Of a stretch of DNA of 64,000 nucleotides, positions 34,901 to 43,599 are shown one piece after another. The notes under the pieces were generated by a model. The model did not search any database. It saw only the letters and a list, made by a program, of their open reading frames with translations, and was not told the DNA's origin. Made by a program: the position numbers and the translations under genes. The DNA is from Ferdinandcohnia sp036965045. GTDB lineage: Bacteria > Bacillota > Bacilli > Bacillales > Bacillaceae_L. Where the stretch lies: the NCBI RefSeq assembly GCF_036965045.1, contig NZ_JBALOV010000029.1, positions 39,543-103,542 of the forward strand. The letters run 5' to 3'. Position 1 is the first letter of the stretch. Each line of letters begins with the position of its first letter.

Positions 34901-36103
34901 TTGTTGGACGAAGCTAGGGTCTAGTGGTACCCATGTACTCGTTCCAGATTGCTCTCCAATTCCACGATATTCATCATAGGGGACATAGGCTTCAACCCAA
35001 ACATGCTCGACTTGAATGGCAGAAATTTTGCCGCCTTTGATAAGTGAACTCACTGGTGTACCTAATGAAGCTAAAATTCTTGCTGCCGCTTCTGGCGTTT
35101 CAGCTCCAACCCATTTCATTGCCCGTTCAATCGGTACTTCAATTGTGCCATGTGCATAGCGTGCTGGAATGTCATGGTAACGAAGCAAAGAGATTAGTAG
35201 AGATGCTTGGTCTATGTCATTCCCGCTTCGTTCCTCAAGCGTTCCGAGTGCTCCTTTTCTAGAACCATAGTATGGCTCAAAGGTGACAGTATGACGAACG
35301 AATTCATAGATTTCTAGTGGATTTTTACCTAGTTCCTCTGCGACTGCTTCAATTTGTTCTGTCCATTTCGTCTCAATCGTTTCTTGCACATCTGCGTCTG
35401 TTGGTTCAACTGCCTCTATATAGGCAATCTCGATGTCAGTAGTTTGACTCGAATGTGTTCCACTCTCTTGACCAAGAATAACCTCCTCAGGCTCAAGGTT
35501 GAATGGGCGATGTGGTAATTCATTACCGAGTATTTCATACGGCTTCTCTGGAGCAATTTGCTCTTTCAGGTTTGATAAAGCTTCCTCCCAATTAGTAGAA
35601 TTTAAGGATTGACCTGAATTCTCATCTTTAGCAAGTTGGTTCAATATGCCAATGGTTTCTTCCAATTTAACAAATTGCGAATCAACTATGTTTTTTGTAT
35701 CCTTTAAGCGTTGGATACCTTTTGTTGAGCCAGCTTTCTTCAGTGTTTTCTCGTGAGATTTCCACTCATCCACTAACTCTTTTTTTGCCTGATGAATCGT
35801 TTGATTCATCTCGTGTATCGTTTTTCGTAATTGAACAATGTCGTTCTGCTTTTGATTACTTTCAAGCTGCTGATATTGTTGATCCAAGTTATTCACTAAT
35901 GTTCCGAGTACCGTTTGCGGTTGACCAAGATCACCGGAAGGTTCTTGAATAGTAGGCTCATGAAAATTCATGAGTTCCTCTGTCACTTGGTTCACTTTGG
36001 CGTTTGTGATGATATGCTGAGATGGCATGACAAACGAGACAAACAATGTAAATAAGGTGGTATAAATGATTGTTTTAAAATTGAAACGACTTGATTTTCT
36101 CAT
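31964..36103 (-). CDS. Giant secreted protein: transglutaminase-like domain, hydrophobic segment, toxin-like C-terminus
   Basis: 1379 residues. There is a signal peptide (~1-35), a Gln/Lys-rich coiled-coil region (~40-185), and a transglutaminase-like domain (~260-400) with the His and Asp positions (QVEHVWVEAYV, WVPLDPSF) but Asp where the catalytic Cys is expected (RSGNDIDQASLL, ~293). A large beta-rich middle follows, then a strongly hydrophobic glycine-rich stretch (~878-930: SLVLLAGGPLAVIGGIILLAI), then helical spacer repeats (~985-1200). The C-terminal ~160 residues form a separate tail with IRGFVARAQD and PFTGNGIT motifs. I recall such tails at the ends of other Bacillota polymorphic toxins; an ADP-ribosyltransferase-like fold is possible but not shown. 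The start overlaps the upstream gene as ATGA. Confidence 0.8.
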   Translation of the reverse strand: MRKSSRFNFKTIIYTTLFTLFVSFVMPSQHIITNAKVNQVTEELMNFHEPTIQEPSGDLGQPQTVLGTLVNNLDQQYQQLESNQKQNDIVQLRKTIHEMNQTIHQAKKELVDEWKSHEKTLKKAGSTKGIQRLKDTKNIVDSQFVKLEETIGILNQLAKDENSGQSLNSTNWEEALSNLKEQIAPEKPYEILGNELPHRPFNLEPEEVILGQESGTHSSQTTDIEIAYIEAVEPTDADVQETIETKWTEQIEAVAEELGKNPLEIYEFVRHTVTFEPYYGSRKGALGTLEERSGNDIDQASLLISLLRYHDIPARYAHGTIEVPIERAMKWVGAETPEAAARILASLGTPVSSLIKGGKISAIQVEHVWVEAYVPYDEYRGIGEQSGTSTWVPLDPSFVQQEYAEGLNLEDQIDVDIESILDEIHNNSERSADLLTTTNIPTNLLEEELESQYTKLQSYLEGNVGESSTITDIIGGWKVTEEHLGVIPLSLPYTTVEEYGVFSQIPESLAETVNFQIKGASPFSLNWTGSPQFDYTKRAAELFGKRITLSYQPATTEDREIIKAYGGIFQTPVHLIKLIPVLTIDGEVVAEGEPVGAGFRQSFDITLSAPRIGSEVANNTVTAGGFYSTGLDYGSVSESQLQSLEERMTALKETSNHANMYTDEVMGEFLHGVVQAYLAQVDLTQEYIGQQFNVNSTRLLGETTTGYEPQVKYFFMSPVEMGEGNLFVDVNRNVVAVNSRNNDQENKQPFMIAGGVLGSALEHRIFEQLLGTPSVSTIKIFEEANARGILSYTINSGNMDEIMPRLNVSQTVKNDIRNAVRNGNIVTIPEEEIRYFDWKGSAYLVLDPDTGSAAYRIAGGINGGSTGIPVELATLITAIDALSMLYSSLVLLAGGPLAVIGGIILLAITVYFIATLIHLSYQYYVLGDESAGDAIITEAIWSLVGAGGGFALSKLPRLLSHLSTLMDNIKRFGDAAAGGFATRLATNGYSDDFIYNFIKNNGSKNLHVTENLLKQLDEAGISKDFINHASHLDNQGLNSLLDLVNKGYDEAQLTRLMGDGFKLDDILFFANRNIDPSDYSIYGITSRTEATWVKRFIQDKGFTPDHVKMLVDKNVSPSEFNRLRLNNPSQIDHFVEALEAGVHRSGNFGPSYQENLSSLLSKHNISIGDYNRLSRTTISRLTDAEIDTLFKLRLDVDFPTPSTIMQKVITPSSFDNYINGKYKIRGFVARAQDVNHLNTPEEIVDGLALHYRVGDNGEKAFTYSDYSVGIIRYPADHTDIIKIPLGGNTSADVTRAERILNDIDSADMNKIEIHKSDRPFTGNGITLSDNHRIVEFKYADGSQVDIPPNGAEMYEFTRTGHKILIAVFNRAELKWVKAY

Positions 36104-39100
36104 TTACGATCCTCCAAGAACCATTTTTGTTCAATATAACCAAGCACACGCTCGAGTTTTAATCGGATTAACTCTTCTTTTTGTTTGGTTAATAGTTCAA
36201 GAGATTTCACAAGTGAATCAATGAGTTGTTCTCTCTCCTCACTTGTTTCGGCTGGTTCCTGGTGTCGTTCCACAAGCAGTTGAAGTGTGTTATTAATCTG
36301 CCCCTTGCCTTGTTTACCTTTTCCTTGTTTTAAAGCATCAATGGCTTCTGCGAAAAGCTCATCCCTACCTTGTAAGACTTCATATGATATGGTCGTTGGT
36401 TCAATTGAAACCCATTCTTCTTTTACTAAAAATTCAGTATGAGCTGTTACTTCATACGACCCTTTTTCCGCTGGGGTTGCTGTAACAAATGTAAGCTCGA
36501 GTGGAGCATCACCTGCTACTTTCCCATCCCAAGAGAGGATATTGTCGTTAAGAACAAAATCACCGCTATCAAGGACTTGGAAGCCTTCAGGTAGGGGAAC
36601 ACGTACCTTCGCATCTAAGGAAGCTCCTTTTGCAGTTAAGGCCATGACATATTGGATACTTTCTCCTGCATGGTTCTCCTCTTCATTTGGTATTGCTTGC
36701 TCGATAATTTGTTCTACATCTGTTTTGAATTCTGAGAGGTTTTCATCATATCCTTGTAAAAAGCGGTCTGTAAGATAGGCAGCCATTCCATTTCCATACG
36801 GATGACTACTCCACGCCTCTCCAGATTTTCCTCGCTTACGATCGAAAACATCATAGGTCCAAAAATCAGCTAAGTTGAATCGTTCTGTCACCAGTAACCC
36901 TTGTCCACTATGGAGTTTAGAGAGTAATTCTTGATCATAGTGTGCGGTTAATGGACGGTTCGAATCGTGAAGGAAGTACAGATTGTATAAACCGGAACGC
37001 AACTCTTCGATAAACGTCGCTTCCTTATTCACAACGGTTACCATGGCACCAAGTTCTTCTAATAGACTAGCAATTTCTTGCTGATTTTTTTCTGTCCAAA
37101 GTAATACACGAGGGATTGTATCATCTAATCGAAAATCTGCTTCTAGTCCAACCTCTAACACAAATCCCGTACTATCTAGATTCACCCATTCTCCGTTTGG
37201 TTTTTGTACTTGTAGAGTAACTAGATAATCTCCGATTGAAAAATCGACGGTCGGTATCATGTTGCTAATTGATTTACTTTCCCCAACCGAAAGATCAAGG
37301 GTTGTTGGTACTTGGTGAACAATCTCTTCACGTTCTGGATCGAGCAGTACTAATTCAGCATTTATTCCTTTTAGGTCCATGTTTCCATGATTGGTGATTG
37401 AATAGGTCACTGGAACTTCTTGACCTAGATAGAATGTTTTATTAGAAAGCACGATGTTACCAGTGAGGCCGATGTAGCTATCCTCATTTTTGGCAACTGT
37501 AAATAGGATTTCATCTGAAACAACGACTTCGCCGTTTGAGATTACCTCTGTCTGCAACGTATAGACGCCTGGTTCAATATTCCCTTGTTCAAAAGTGAAG
37601 GAAATATCTTGGAGGCTTTTCGCTGGTAGAGTTACTTCTTCCCGTTTTTCATTCAGTATTGAACCATCATCCTTCAACCATTTCGTTACAATCTCTGTCC
37701 TTTCAAAGGCTTTGTTTTGGCTTGTATTCTCTAACTTGTTTGTAATCTGAATTGATTCACCTGGCTGATACGTCTCTTTGTCGGTGTGGAGCTGAAGCTT
37801 AATGGTTCCATCCGCTAAAATCGAAATTGGGATTTCCCTTGTGATGATGGTCCCATCCGACTCCTTAACTTTAACAACGATTGTGTAATTACCCTCATAA
37901 GTCCCACTTACCACCCATTCGACATCTTTTTCGAAAGGTGAATCCGATTGGAGACCTTTGACCGGAAACTCACTGATGACCTCAACAAGCTCATGATTTT
38001 CATCCACAATTTGGACATCTACTTGTAATTCTTTTTCTTCTTTTGAGAGATTTTCAACTTTTAAGTTAACAGTCATAACATCATTCGGATAAAATTCTTC
38101 TTGATTTACACGGACATCCACTTTTAAAGTACCTGATGAATGTATTTGTAAATCTGGTAACGATTGTGTATGATTGATTCCTTCCACATCTTTATACTCC
38201 AATTGCGTATTTCTCGTTATCACAATCTCTTTGTTTGGTTCAACGACCGACGTATTCAACCTTAGTTGAATCGCTTCGACTTGTTCAAAAATAATCAGGT
38301 CATAGTCCCAAGAGACAACGGTTTCTCCATTGTCATTCGTTGTAACACTTTTTGGTTTCGGAGAGGTCTGATCTTCGTCAATCGTGACATAAGATGGAAG
38401 GGTAGTTGTTAGAGATACATCACGGCCAGATATATTAAAAATTTGATTTCCAACCTCTGACATCATAGCATCAAGTTCTTCCATTGTTGGACTAAAACGA
38501 TAGATCCCACCTGTAAGCTGTGCAATCTGTTGTAAAATGGACTGGTCCGCTCCACTTCCTAATCCCACTGTATGCACAACTATCCCTTGGTTTGCTGCTC
38601 GTCTTGCCTCTTGTAAAATACTATAATCACTCCATCGATTATCATCGCCATCTGACATCAGAAGGATGACTTTCTTATGTTTTGGAATCCCAGTGTTGTT
38701 AATGAGATTAATAGAGTCCCTTAAAGCAATACCGATCGCTGTTCCATTCCATGGAGATTGAGGTGTGTCATCTAACCGTTGCTTTAATAAATCCTTATCA
38801 CTTGTAAATTCCTGTTGAATCCAAACAGTCCCTGCAAATTGGACCACTGCACCACGATCTTCACCATCGATCAGATCAACTACATGCTTTGATGCCTCAA
38901 TCGCAAAGTCTAGCCGATTTGGGTTTTCATATACATAATCCCTATTGCCCCATTCCATACTGCCTGAGTTATCAATCGTTAGGACAAAATCGATAGGTTC
39001 TCTCGTTTCTTCTAATGCTTTACCAATTCCCTCTAATTCAAAGCTCACATTCACTTCATCTGCCTCTGGATGGAGGGCTTTGTCTTCAATCTTTTGTCTA

Positions 39101-40701
39101 GCTTCTACTTTTGGTGGTATCGGTTCCGGTAACACTTCAAAAATTGTACTCTCTTCAAAAATCACCTTCTCATGATGGCTCAAGTTAGTTTCAATTGTAT
39201 AGGATGATTCCACTGATACCTCTGGACTAAACGTAAGCATTGGCAGAATCACGACATCCCCACTCAGATCATTCGTGTGTTCCTTAGAAGCTTCTGCGAC
39301 CGTTTCTCCACTTGCATCTACTACCCTTGTCGTCACAGTTAGATTGTCAACAATATTCACAAAAGGATATAAATGTACGGTAAGCGGCACCTCTACTTCC
39401 TCATTGACAACAGCTTGTCCGGGCTTGGCAACAGTTGTACTCTGCCAGTTGAAGCTAGGAGTTACTGAAAATCCTTTACTTGCTGTCATTAAGAGTACAC
39501 CTGTCTGCGAGTCTTTGATGTGGGCTGTAAGCACGTATTCCCCAGGTTCGGCACTATGAACTGGCCAGTGATAGAGTTCTCCCTCTTGTTCTAGGACAAA
39601 CATCTCTTGTTTAGGACTTTGTACAACCACTTGCACATTGACTTCTGTGCTTGAAGTAAAAACAGGCTGAGCTAATAAGACATCATAAGCATTGAAGTGG
39701 AGTGATTCTTTTCGCTCTTCTCCATCCATCTTGAATAGTTCTATGTCCTCAATGGATACAGACTGAAGTTGAGAATCCAATAGAAAGTCAATCACTAATT
39801 TTGTTGTATACGGATCCTCAATCCAGCTTCCATTCGGATGCTGAAGTTCTTTTACTCTTTGAATCATCTGATCTAGATTTGGGATTCCTAATGTCCTAAT
39901 TAATGCCGATAGAACATGTAAGGTTTCCTGGGGTTGATCAAATGTTTCTAAACTGAGTAATAAGTCTGAAGAAGATAAATATTGGGCACCTTGTAAAATG
40001 GAAGTTTGCAGTTCCTTTTTTATCTGCTTGGTTGGAGTTGTAACATCCATTTCATCCCAATTACGTACAAGTTGATCTAAGGTAAGGATAATTTGAGCGG
40101 TAAGAGATGGTGAAGATGCTCCTTTTTCTTGGTAAGCCCAAGATCCATCCTCACGTTGCTGCTTTAATAGGTAGTTGGCTCCATTTATTACCGAGTCATT
40201 ATCTAATTTATCATTTTTTAGATTTAATAGGCCTTGAAGGACTATTGTCGTATCTAATACATCACTTGCATACGAATGTGCAAGGCCCCAACCCCCATCA
40301 TCATTTTGACCTTGGGTAATGGCCGAGATTGATTCGGTTCTTTGTTGAGTATCTGTCAAAAACGGTAAGATTCTTGACATTTGATCAAAATTTGATGCTT
40401 TCTGTTTCTCAAGAAAGTGAACCCCAAGCTTGTATCGTTCTTTGCTCACACCAGTATCTGACATCAACTGTAGTATTTCTGATGTGTTTCGGATCGTAGG
40501 TTCAGTATCCCACTCCCCTGTTTCTTTCTGTTGCGATAGTAGCCAGTCAAGTGCATGCACGACATCCTCATCCATTTCAATGGTCTTCTGCAATTCACTT
40601 GCAAAAGCCCCTGTTTGGAAAAGGGTAGAAGCAAAAAGCACAAAAACAAACATGAAAATCACACACTTGTTCCTTTTCCTGAACAACGTAAAATAGCTCA
40701 A
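36100..40701 (-). CDS. Giant secreted protein: alpha/alpha-toroid repeats, VWA domain, beta repeats
   Basis: 1533 residues. A signal peptide (~1-35) is followed by squalene-cyclase/prenyltransferase-like helical repeats (~45-320: QNDDGGWG, QREDGSWAY, QHPNGSW), beta domains, and a VWA domain (~565-740) with an intact MIDAS (DNSGSM near 575, then T and DGDD). CARDB-like beta repeats (~830-1190) come next, then a ThuA/GATase-like alpha/beta domain (~1195-1320: RVLLWTEKNQQEIASLLEEL) and a C-terminal beta and coiled-coil tail. No LPXTG or membrane anchor is visible. The start is TTG, seven bases after AAGGGGG. It is the first gene of the three-gene operon and overlaps the next by 4 bases. It probably binds a surface ligand or helps deliver or process the 1379-aa protein. 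Confidence 0.8.
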   Translation of the reverse strand: MSYFTLFRKRNKCVIFMFVFVLFASTLFQTGAFASELQKTIEMDEDVVHALDWLLSQQKETGEWDTEPTIRNTSEILQLMSDTGVSKERYKLGVHFLEKQKASNFDQMSRILPFLTDTQQRTESISAITQGQNDDGGWGLAHSYASDVLDTTIVLQGLLNLKNDKLDNDSVINGANYLLKQQREDGSWAYQEKGASSPSLTAQIILTLDQLVRNWDEMDVTTPTKQIKKELQTSILQGAQYLSSSDLLLSLETFDQPQETLHVLSALIRTLGIPNLDQMIQRVKELQHPNGSWIEDPYTTKLVIDFLLDSQLQSVSIEDIELFKMDGEERKESLHFNAYDVLLAQPVFTSSTEVNVQVVVQSPKQEMFVLEQEGELYHWPVHSAEPGEYVLTAHIKDSQTGVLLMTASKGFSVTPSFNWQSTTVAKPGQAVVNEEVEVPLTVHLYPFVNIVDNLTVTTRVVDASGETVAEASKEHTNDLSGDVVILPMLTFSPEVSVESSYTIETNLSHHEKVIFEESTIFEVLPEPIPPKVEARQKIEDKALHPEADEVNVSFELEGIGKALEETREPIDFVLTIDNSGSMEWGNRDYVYENPNRLDFAIEASKHVVDLIDGEDRGAVVQFAGTVWIQQEFTSDKDLLKQRLDDTPQSPWNGTAIGIALRDSINLINNTGIPKHKKVILLMSDGDDNRWSDYSILQEARRAANQGIVVHTVGLGSGADQSILQQIAQLTGGIYRFSPTMEELDAMMSEVGNQIFNISGRDVSLTTTLPSYVTIDEDQTSPKPKSVTTNDNGETVVSWDYDLIIFEQVEAIQLRLNTSVVEPNKEIVITRNTQLEYKDVEGINHTQSLPDLQIHSSGTLKVDVRVNQEEFYPNDVMTVNLKVENLSKEEKELQVDVQIVDENHELVEVISEFPVKGLQSDSPFEKDVEWVVSGTYEGNYTIVVKVKESDGTIITREIPISILADGTIKLQLHTDKETYQPGESIQITNKLENTSQNKAFERTEIVTKWLKDDGSILNEKREEVTLPAKSLQDISFTFEQGNIEPGVYTLQTEVISNGEVVVSDEILFTVAKNEDSYIGLTGNIVLSNKTFYLGQEVPVTYSITNHGNMDLKGINAELVLLDPEREEIVHQVPTTLDLSVGESKSISNMIPTVDFSIGDYLVTLQVQKPNGEWVNLDSTGFVLEVGLEADFRLDDTIPRVLLWTEKNQQEIASLLEELGAMVTVVNKEATFIEELRSGLYNLYFLHDSNRPLTAHYDQELLSKLHSGQGLLVTERFNLADFWTYDVFDRKRGKSGEAWSSHPYGNGMAAYLTDRFLQGYDENLSEFKTDVEQIIEQAIPNEEENHAGESIQYVMALTAKGASLDAKVRVPLPEGFQVLDSGDFVLNDNILSWDGKVAGDAPLELTFVTATPAEKGSYEVTAHTEFLVKEEWVSIEPTTISYEVLQGRDELFAEAIDALKQGKGKQGKGQINNTLQLLVERHQEPAETSEEREQLIDSLVKSLELLTKQKEELIRLKLERVLGYIEQKWFLEDRK

Positions 40702-40995
40702 AATATTTCCCCCTTACTAATAGTAGTTGAATACAAAAAGCATATATACCCACAGTTTTACAATATTAGACAAATCATGTAAAAAATCCTATTCAATTAC
40801 AAAAATTGAGTCTTTGTTACTAATCAATATGTACTACACAAGTATAAATAGGTACATTATCCTATTTCTTAGATACAAAAAAGCCACCCCTCAAAAGTGA
40901 GAGCTGGCCGATAGAGTAGGAGTGCCTATCACACAAAAAAGCTTAAAGGCGAATTTGACCTAGGAAGGAAGAAATAGATTTGATTTTACTATAGG
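40702..40995. other. 294-base gap upstream of the toroid-VWA gene
   Basis: AT-rich. A weak hairpin with a U-run near 40876-40905 could end topB transcription. No clear promoter or small gene is seen. Confidence 0.4.
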
Positions 40996-43176
40996 TTAGT
41001 TCCCGCTTGGCACCTTTGCTTGAAACTCAAATTCTATTTTCTCCGTTTGATCATTCCATTTCAGGTAAGCATCAAAGGTTTTACTGTCTTTTTTAAAGCC
41101 TTTGATGAGGTTTGTCTTGTTTCCTGAGAGAAGCTTCTGAGCATTTGTTTTTGAAATGGTTTTCCCTAAAATCCTACCTGAAATCGTGAACTTACAGCCG
41201 TTTGACTTATAGTTCGAACAGCCATAAAAGGTACCTTTATTGATCACGTTGCCTCGACATTTCTTACAAATTCCCACCACTGTACCAATTTCTTTTTTAT
41301 TGTATTTGCTTTTTTGAGAGCTGACATTTTCTACATTGACATTTGAGAGATCCCAGGTTCCACTTAGCTCTTTCGCATCGTCAATGATTTTTTGAGAAAG
41401 CTTTTTTGTCTGTAGCATAAAGGATGCAGGTGAGGCTTTGCCTTGCCCAATTTCATGGAGCCGCTGTTCCCATTTTGCTGTCATTTCAGGAGATGCAAGA
41501 ATTTTATCACCAATTACATCAATTAAAAGAATTCCTTTTTCCGTTGCAAATACTTGGTTCTTCTCAACCTTGATATAGTTTCGTTCTTTTAGCATCGTAA
41601 TGATACCGGCTCGTGTTGCTTCCGTACCAAGTCCTTCTGTTTTGGCTAAAATCTTCTCTAGTTCATCATTCTCAATATGCTTACCGGCTGTCTTCATTAA
41701 TGTAATGAGTTGCCCTTCCGTATAGCGCTTCGGTGGCTGAGTTTTGCCTTCTTTTGTGTAGCTCTTTTCTACAACACCAGATTCACCGATTTCAAGCGGA
41801 GGCAGGATCACATCATTATCCTTTGTATCTTCTTGAAAGAGAACCTTTCTCCACCCTTCCTGTAAGCTAACCTTCCCCTTTGTGATGAACTCAGCTCGCT
41901 TGTCTACAAGCGTTTTTACAGTTGTATAGTTAAAAATAGCTGCCTTATAATGTGCTGCGATTAATCGTTTGACAATCAAATCATAGATTTTCTTTTCATC
42001 ACCTGATAGCTTAGCAGGATTGGGGACCTGCTCGGTTGGAATGATTGCATAGTGATCGGTTACCTTTTTCTCATTGACATAGCGAGAATTATTGTAGATA
42101 GATGTGACTGGAGTCGGAAAATAAGCTTGATAGTCTTCCAGTTTTTGAAGCTTTGAAAAAATATCAGGGATGGTCTGGGCCTCTTCCTTTGTTATATAAC
42201 TAGAATCAGAACGTGGATAAGATATAATTCCTTTGGTATAAAGGCTTTGTGCAACATCCAATGTCTTTTTCGGTGAAAATTTAAAGGCTTTGTTTGCCGT
42301 TGCCTGGAGACTTGACAAATTAAATAATAACGGTGGCTGATATTCTTTCTTTTCAGTGTCTACTTCAGCAACTTCAGCGGGTTTATCCTTACAAAATGCT
42401 GCAATTTTTTCAGCCATTTCCCTTGAAGAAAGACGTGATTCATTATCCTTCGTCCATTTTCCTTCAAATTGTTTTCCGTTGATTTGAAAGTTCGCAAAAA
42501 CTTCCCAAAAGGCTTGCGATTTAAAATTCCCAATTTCCTTTTCGCGTTTTACGATCAGCGCTAATGTCGGAGTTTGGACCCTTCCTGCAGAAAACACGTC
42601 GGAAATGCCTTTTTGCTTTAATAATAAGGTATAGACCCTTGAGGCATTCATGCCAACAATCCAATCAGCACATGCACGTGCTTTCGCTTCATAATAGAGA
42701 TTTCTTGTGTCCTGCTCTAATAAGAGATTCTCAAAACCTTCTCGCACTGCCTTTTCCGTTAATGAAGAAATCCATAATCGTTTCAACGGCTTTGACACCT
42801 TTGCCATCTCAATAATGTTTCTTATAATCAATTCCCCTTCACGGCCCGCATCACCAGCATGAATGATTTCTTTTACTTCTGGTTTTCGAAGGAGATTCTT
42901 TATGATTGAAAACTGCTTTGATTTTGATTTCGTGACCCGGTATAAGAAATGGTCTGGAATGATTGGGAGGGTTTCAATACGCCAGTTTTTCCAAGCGGGA
43001 TTATATTCTTCTGGTGGTAGTAACTCACAAATATGGCCAATCGCCCAAGTAAAATAGGCCCCGTTTGGAAATAGCGGATTCGGCGCAACCTCAATAAACC
43101 CTTGAGATTTCTTACTCCTAAAGGGAGCAGCAAGCTTCATCGCTTGATCTGGTTTTTCCGCGATTATGACTTTCAT
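40996..43176 (-). CDS. topB: DNA topoisomerase III
   Basis: A 726-residue type IA topoisomerase. The Toprim domain starts at VIIAEKPDQA and has the metal-binding GDAGREGELI; the active-site Tyr is in GIISYPRSDSSYI; the DNA gate block is GLGTEATRAGII. The C-terminus carries one Cys-rich zinc-ribbon-like module (CKKCRGN...GCSNYKSNGCKF). Length matches B. subtilis TopB (727). GAGG precedes the ATG. It relaxes and decatenates replication and recombination intermediates. Confidence 0.96.
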   Translation of the reverse strand: MKVIIAEKPDQAMKLAAPFRSKKSQGFIEVAPNPLFPNGAYFTWAIGHICELLPPEEYNPAWKNWRIETLPIIPDHFLYRVTKSKSKQFSIIKNLLRKPEVKEIIHAGDAGREGELIIRNIIEMAKVSKPLKRLWISSLTEKAVREGFENLLLEQDTRNLYYEAKARACADWIVGMNASRVYTLLLKQKGISDVFSAGRVQTPTLALIVKREKEIGNFKSQAFWEVFANFQINGKQFEGKWTKDNESRLSSREMAEKIAAFCKDKPAEVAEVDTEKKEYQPPLLFNLSSLQATANKAFKFSPKKTLDVAQSLYTKGIISYPRSDSSYITKEEAQTIPDIFSKLQKLEDYQAYFPTPVTSIYNNSRYVNEKKVTDHYAIIPTEQVPNPAKLSGDEKKIYDLIVKRLIAAHYKAAIFNYTTVKTLVDKRAEFITKGKVSLQEGWRKVLFQEDTKDNDVILPPLEIGESGVVEKSYTKEGKTQPPKRYTEGQLITLMKTAGKHIENDELEKILAKTEGLGTEATRAGIITMLKERNYIKVEKNQVFATEKGILLIDVIGDKILASPEMTAKWEQRLHEIGQGKASPASFMLQTKKLSQKIIDDAKELSGTWDLSNVNVENVSSQKSKYNKKEIGTVVGICKKCRGNVINKGTFYGCSNYKSNGCKFTISGRILGKTISKTNAQKLLSGNKTNLIKGFKKDSKTFDAYLKWNDQTEKIEFEFQAKVPSGN

Positions 43177-43302
43177 ATTAATCCTCTTTTCAATATCACT
43201 AATCCATTTATTGTATCAAAATTTACTTGTTTATTGGAATATAGATTTTTGTGGGTGATTTGGGAGAAATACTAAAAGAGCGTATAGGAGCTAAAAAACC
43301 AC

Positions 43303-43584
43303 CTAGGATGGTCTTTTAGCTGTTCTTTTCTCTAAATAAAAGTGGGTATGTTCAACAATATGATGGATGGAGATGACCGATAATTCCCCGTGTTGGACAG
43401 TTCCAACAGCGTAGCGGCCTTTATCATCCTCCACAATAAATGAGGTTCCATGATCAGCATCCATGATGCTGTCACAAATAGATATGATTTTATTATACAA
43501 ATAATCCTTATTCACAATCATGTTACTTGTATGTGAGGTAAACCGGATAATGATTTCTTTTCCATTATAATTGTGTCTGAACAT
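43303..43584 (-). CDS. Hypothetical 93-aa protein
   Basis: MFRHNYNGKEIIIRFTSHTS... with GGAGG eight bases before the ATG. It is small, alpha/beta-like, with His-rich segments (SIHHIVEHTHFYLEKR). Family not recognised. It starts 15 bases after the HD-GYP gene and is probably co-transcribed with it. A hairpin (AGCTAAAA / TTTTAGCT, 43289-43321) overlaps its end, without a clear U-run. Confidence 0.65.
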   Translation of the reverse strand: MFRHNYNGKEIIIRFTSHTSNMIVNKDYLYNKIISICDSIMDADHGTSFIVEDDKGRYAVGTVQHGELSVISIHHIVEHTHFYLEKRTAKRPS

Positions 43585-43599
43585 CTTAACAACCTCCAG

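Noticed and set aside
31964..40701. The two giant genes as a single cell-wall-anchored adhesin system
   Set aside because: Neither protein has an LPXTG motif, SLH domains or a C-terminal membrane anchor, and the hydrophobic segment of the 1379-aa protein is internal.
43289..43321. Terminator after the 93-aa gene
   Set aside because: The hairpin is real, but the minus-strand sequence following it has no U-run, so termination is not supported.
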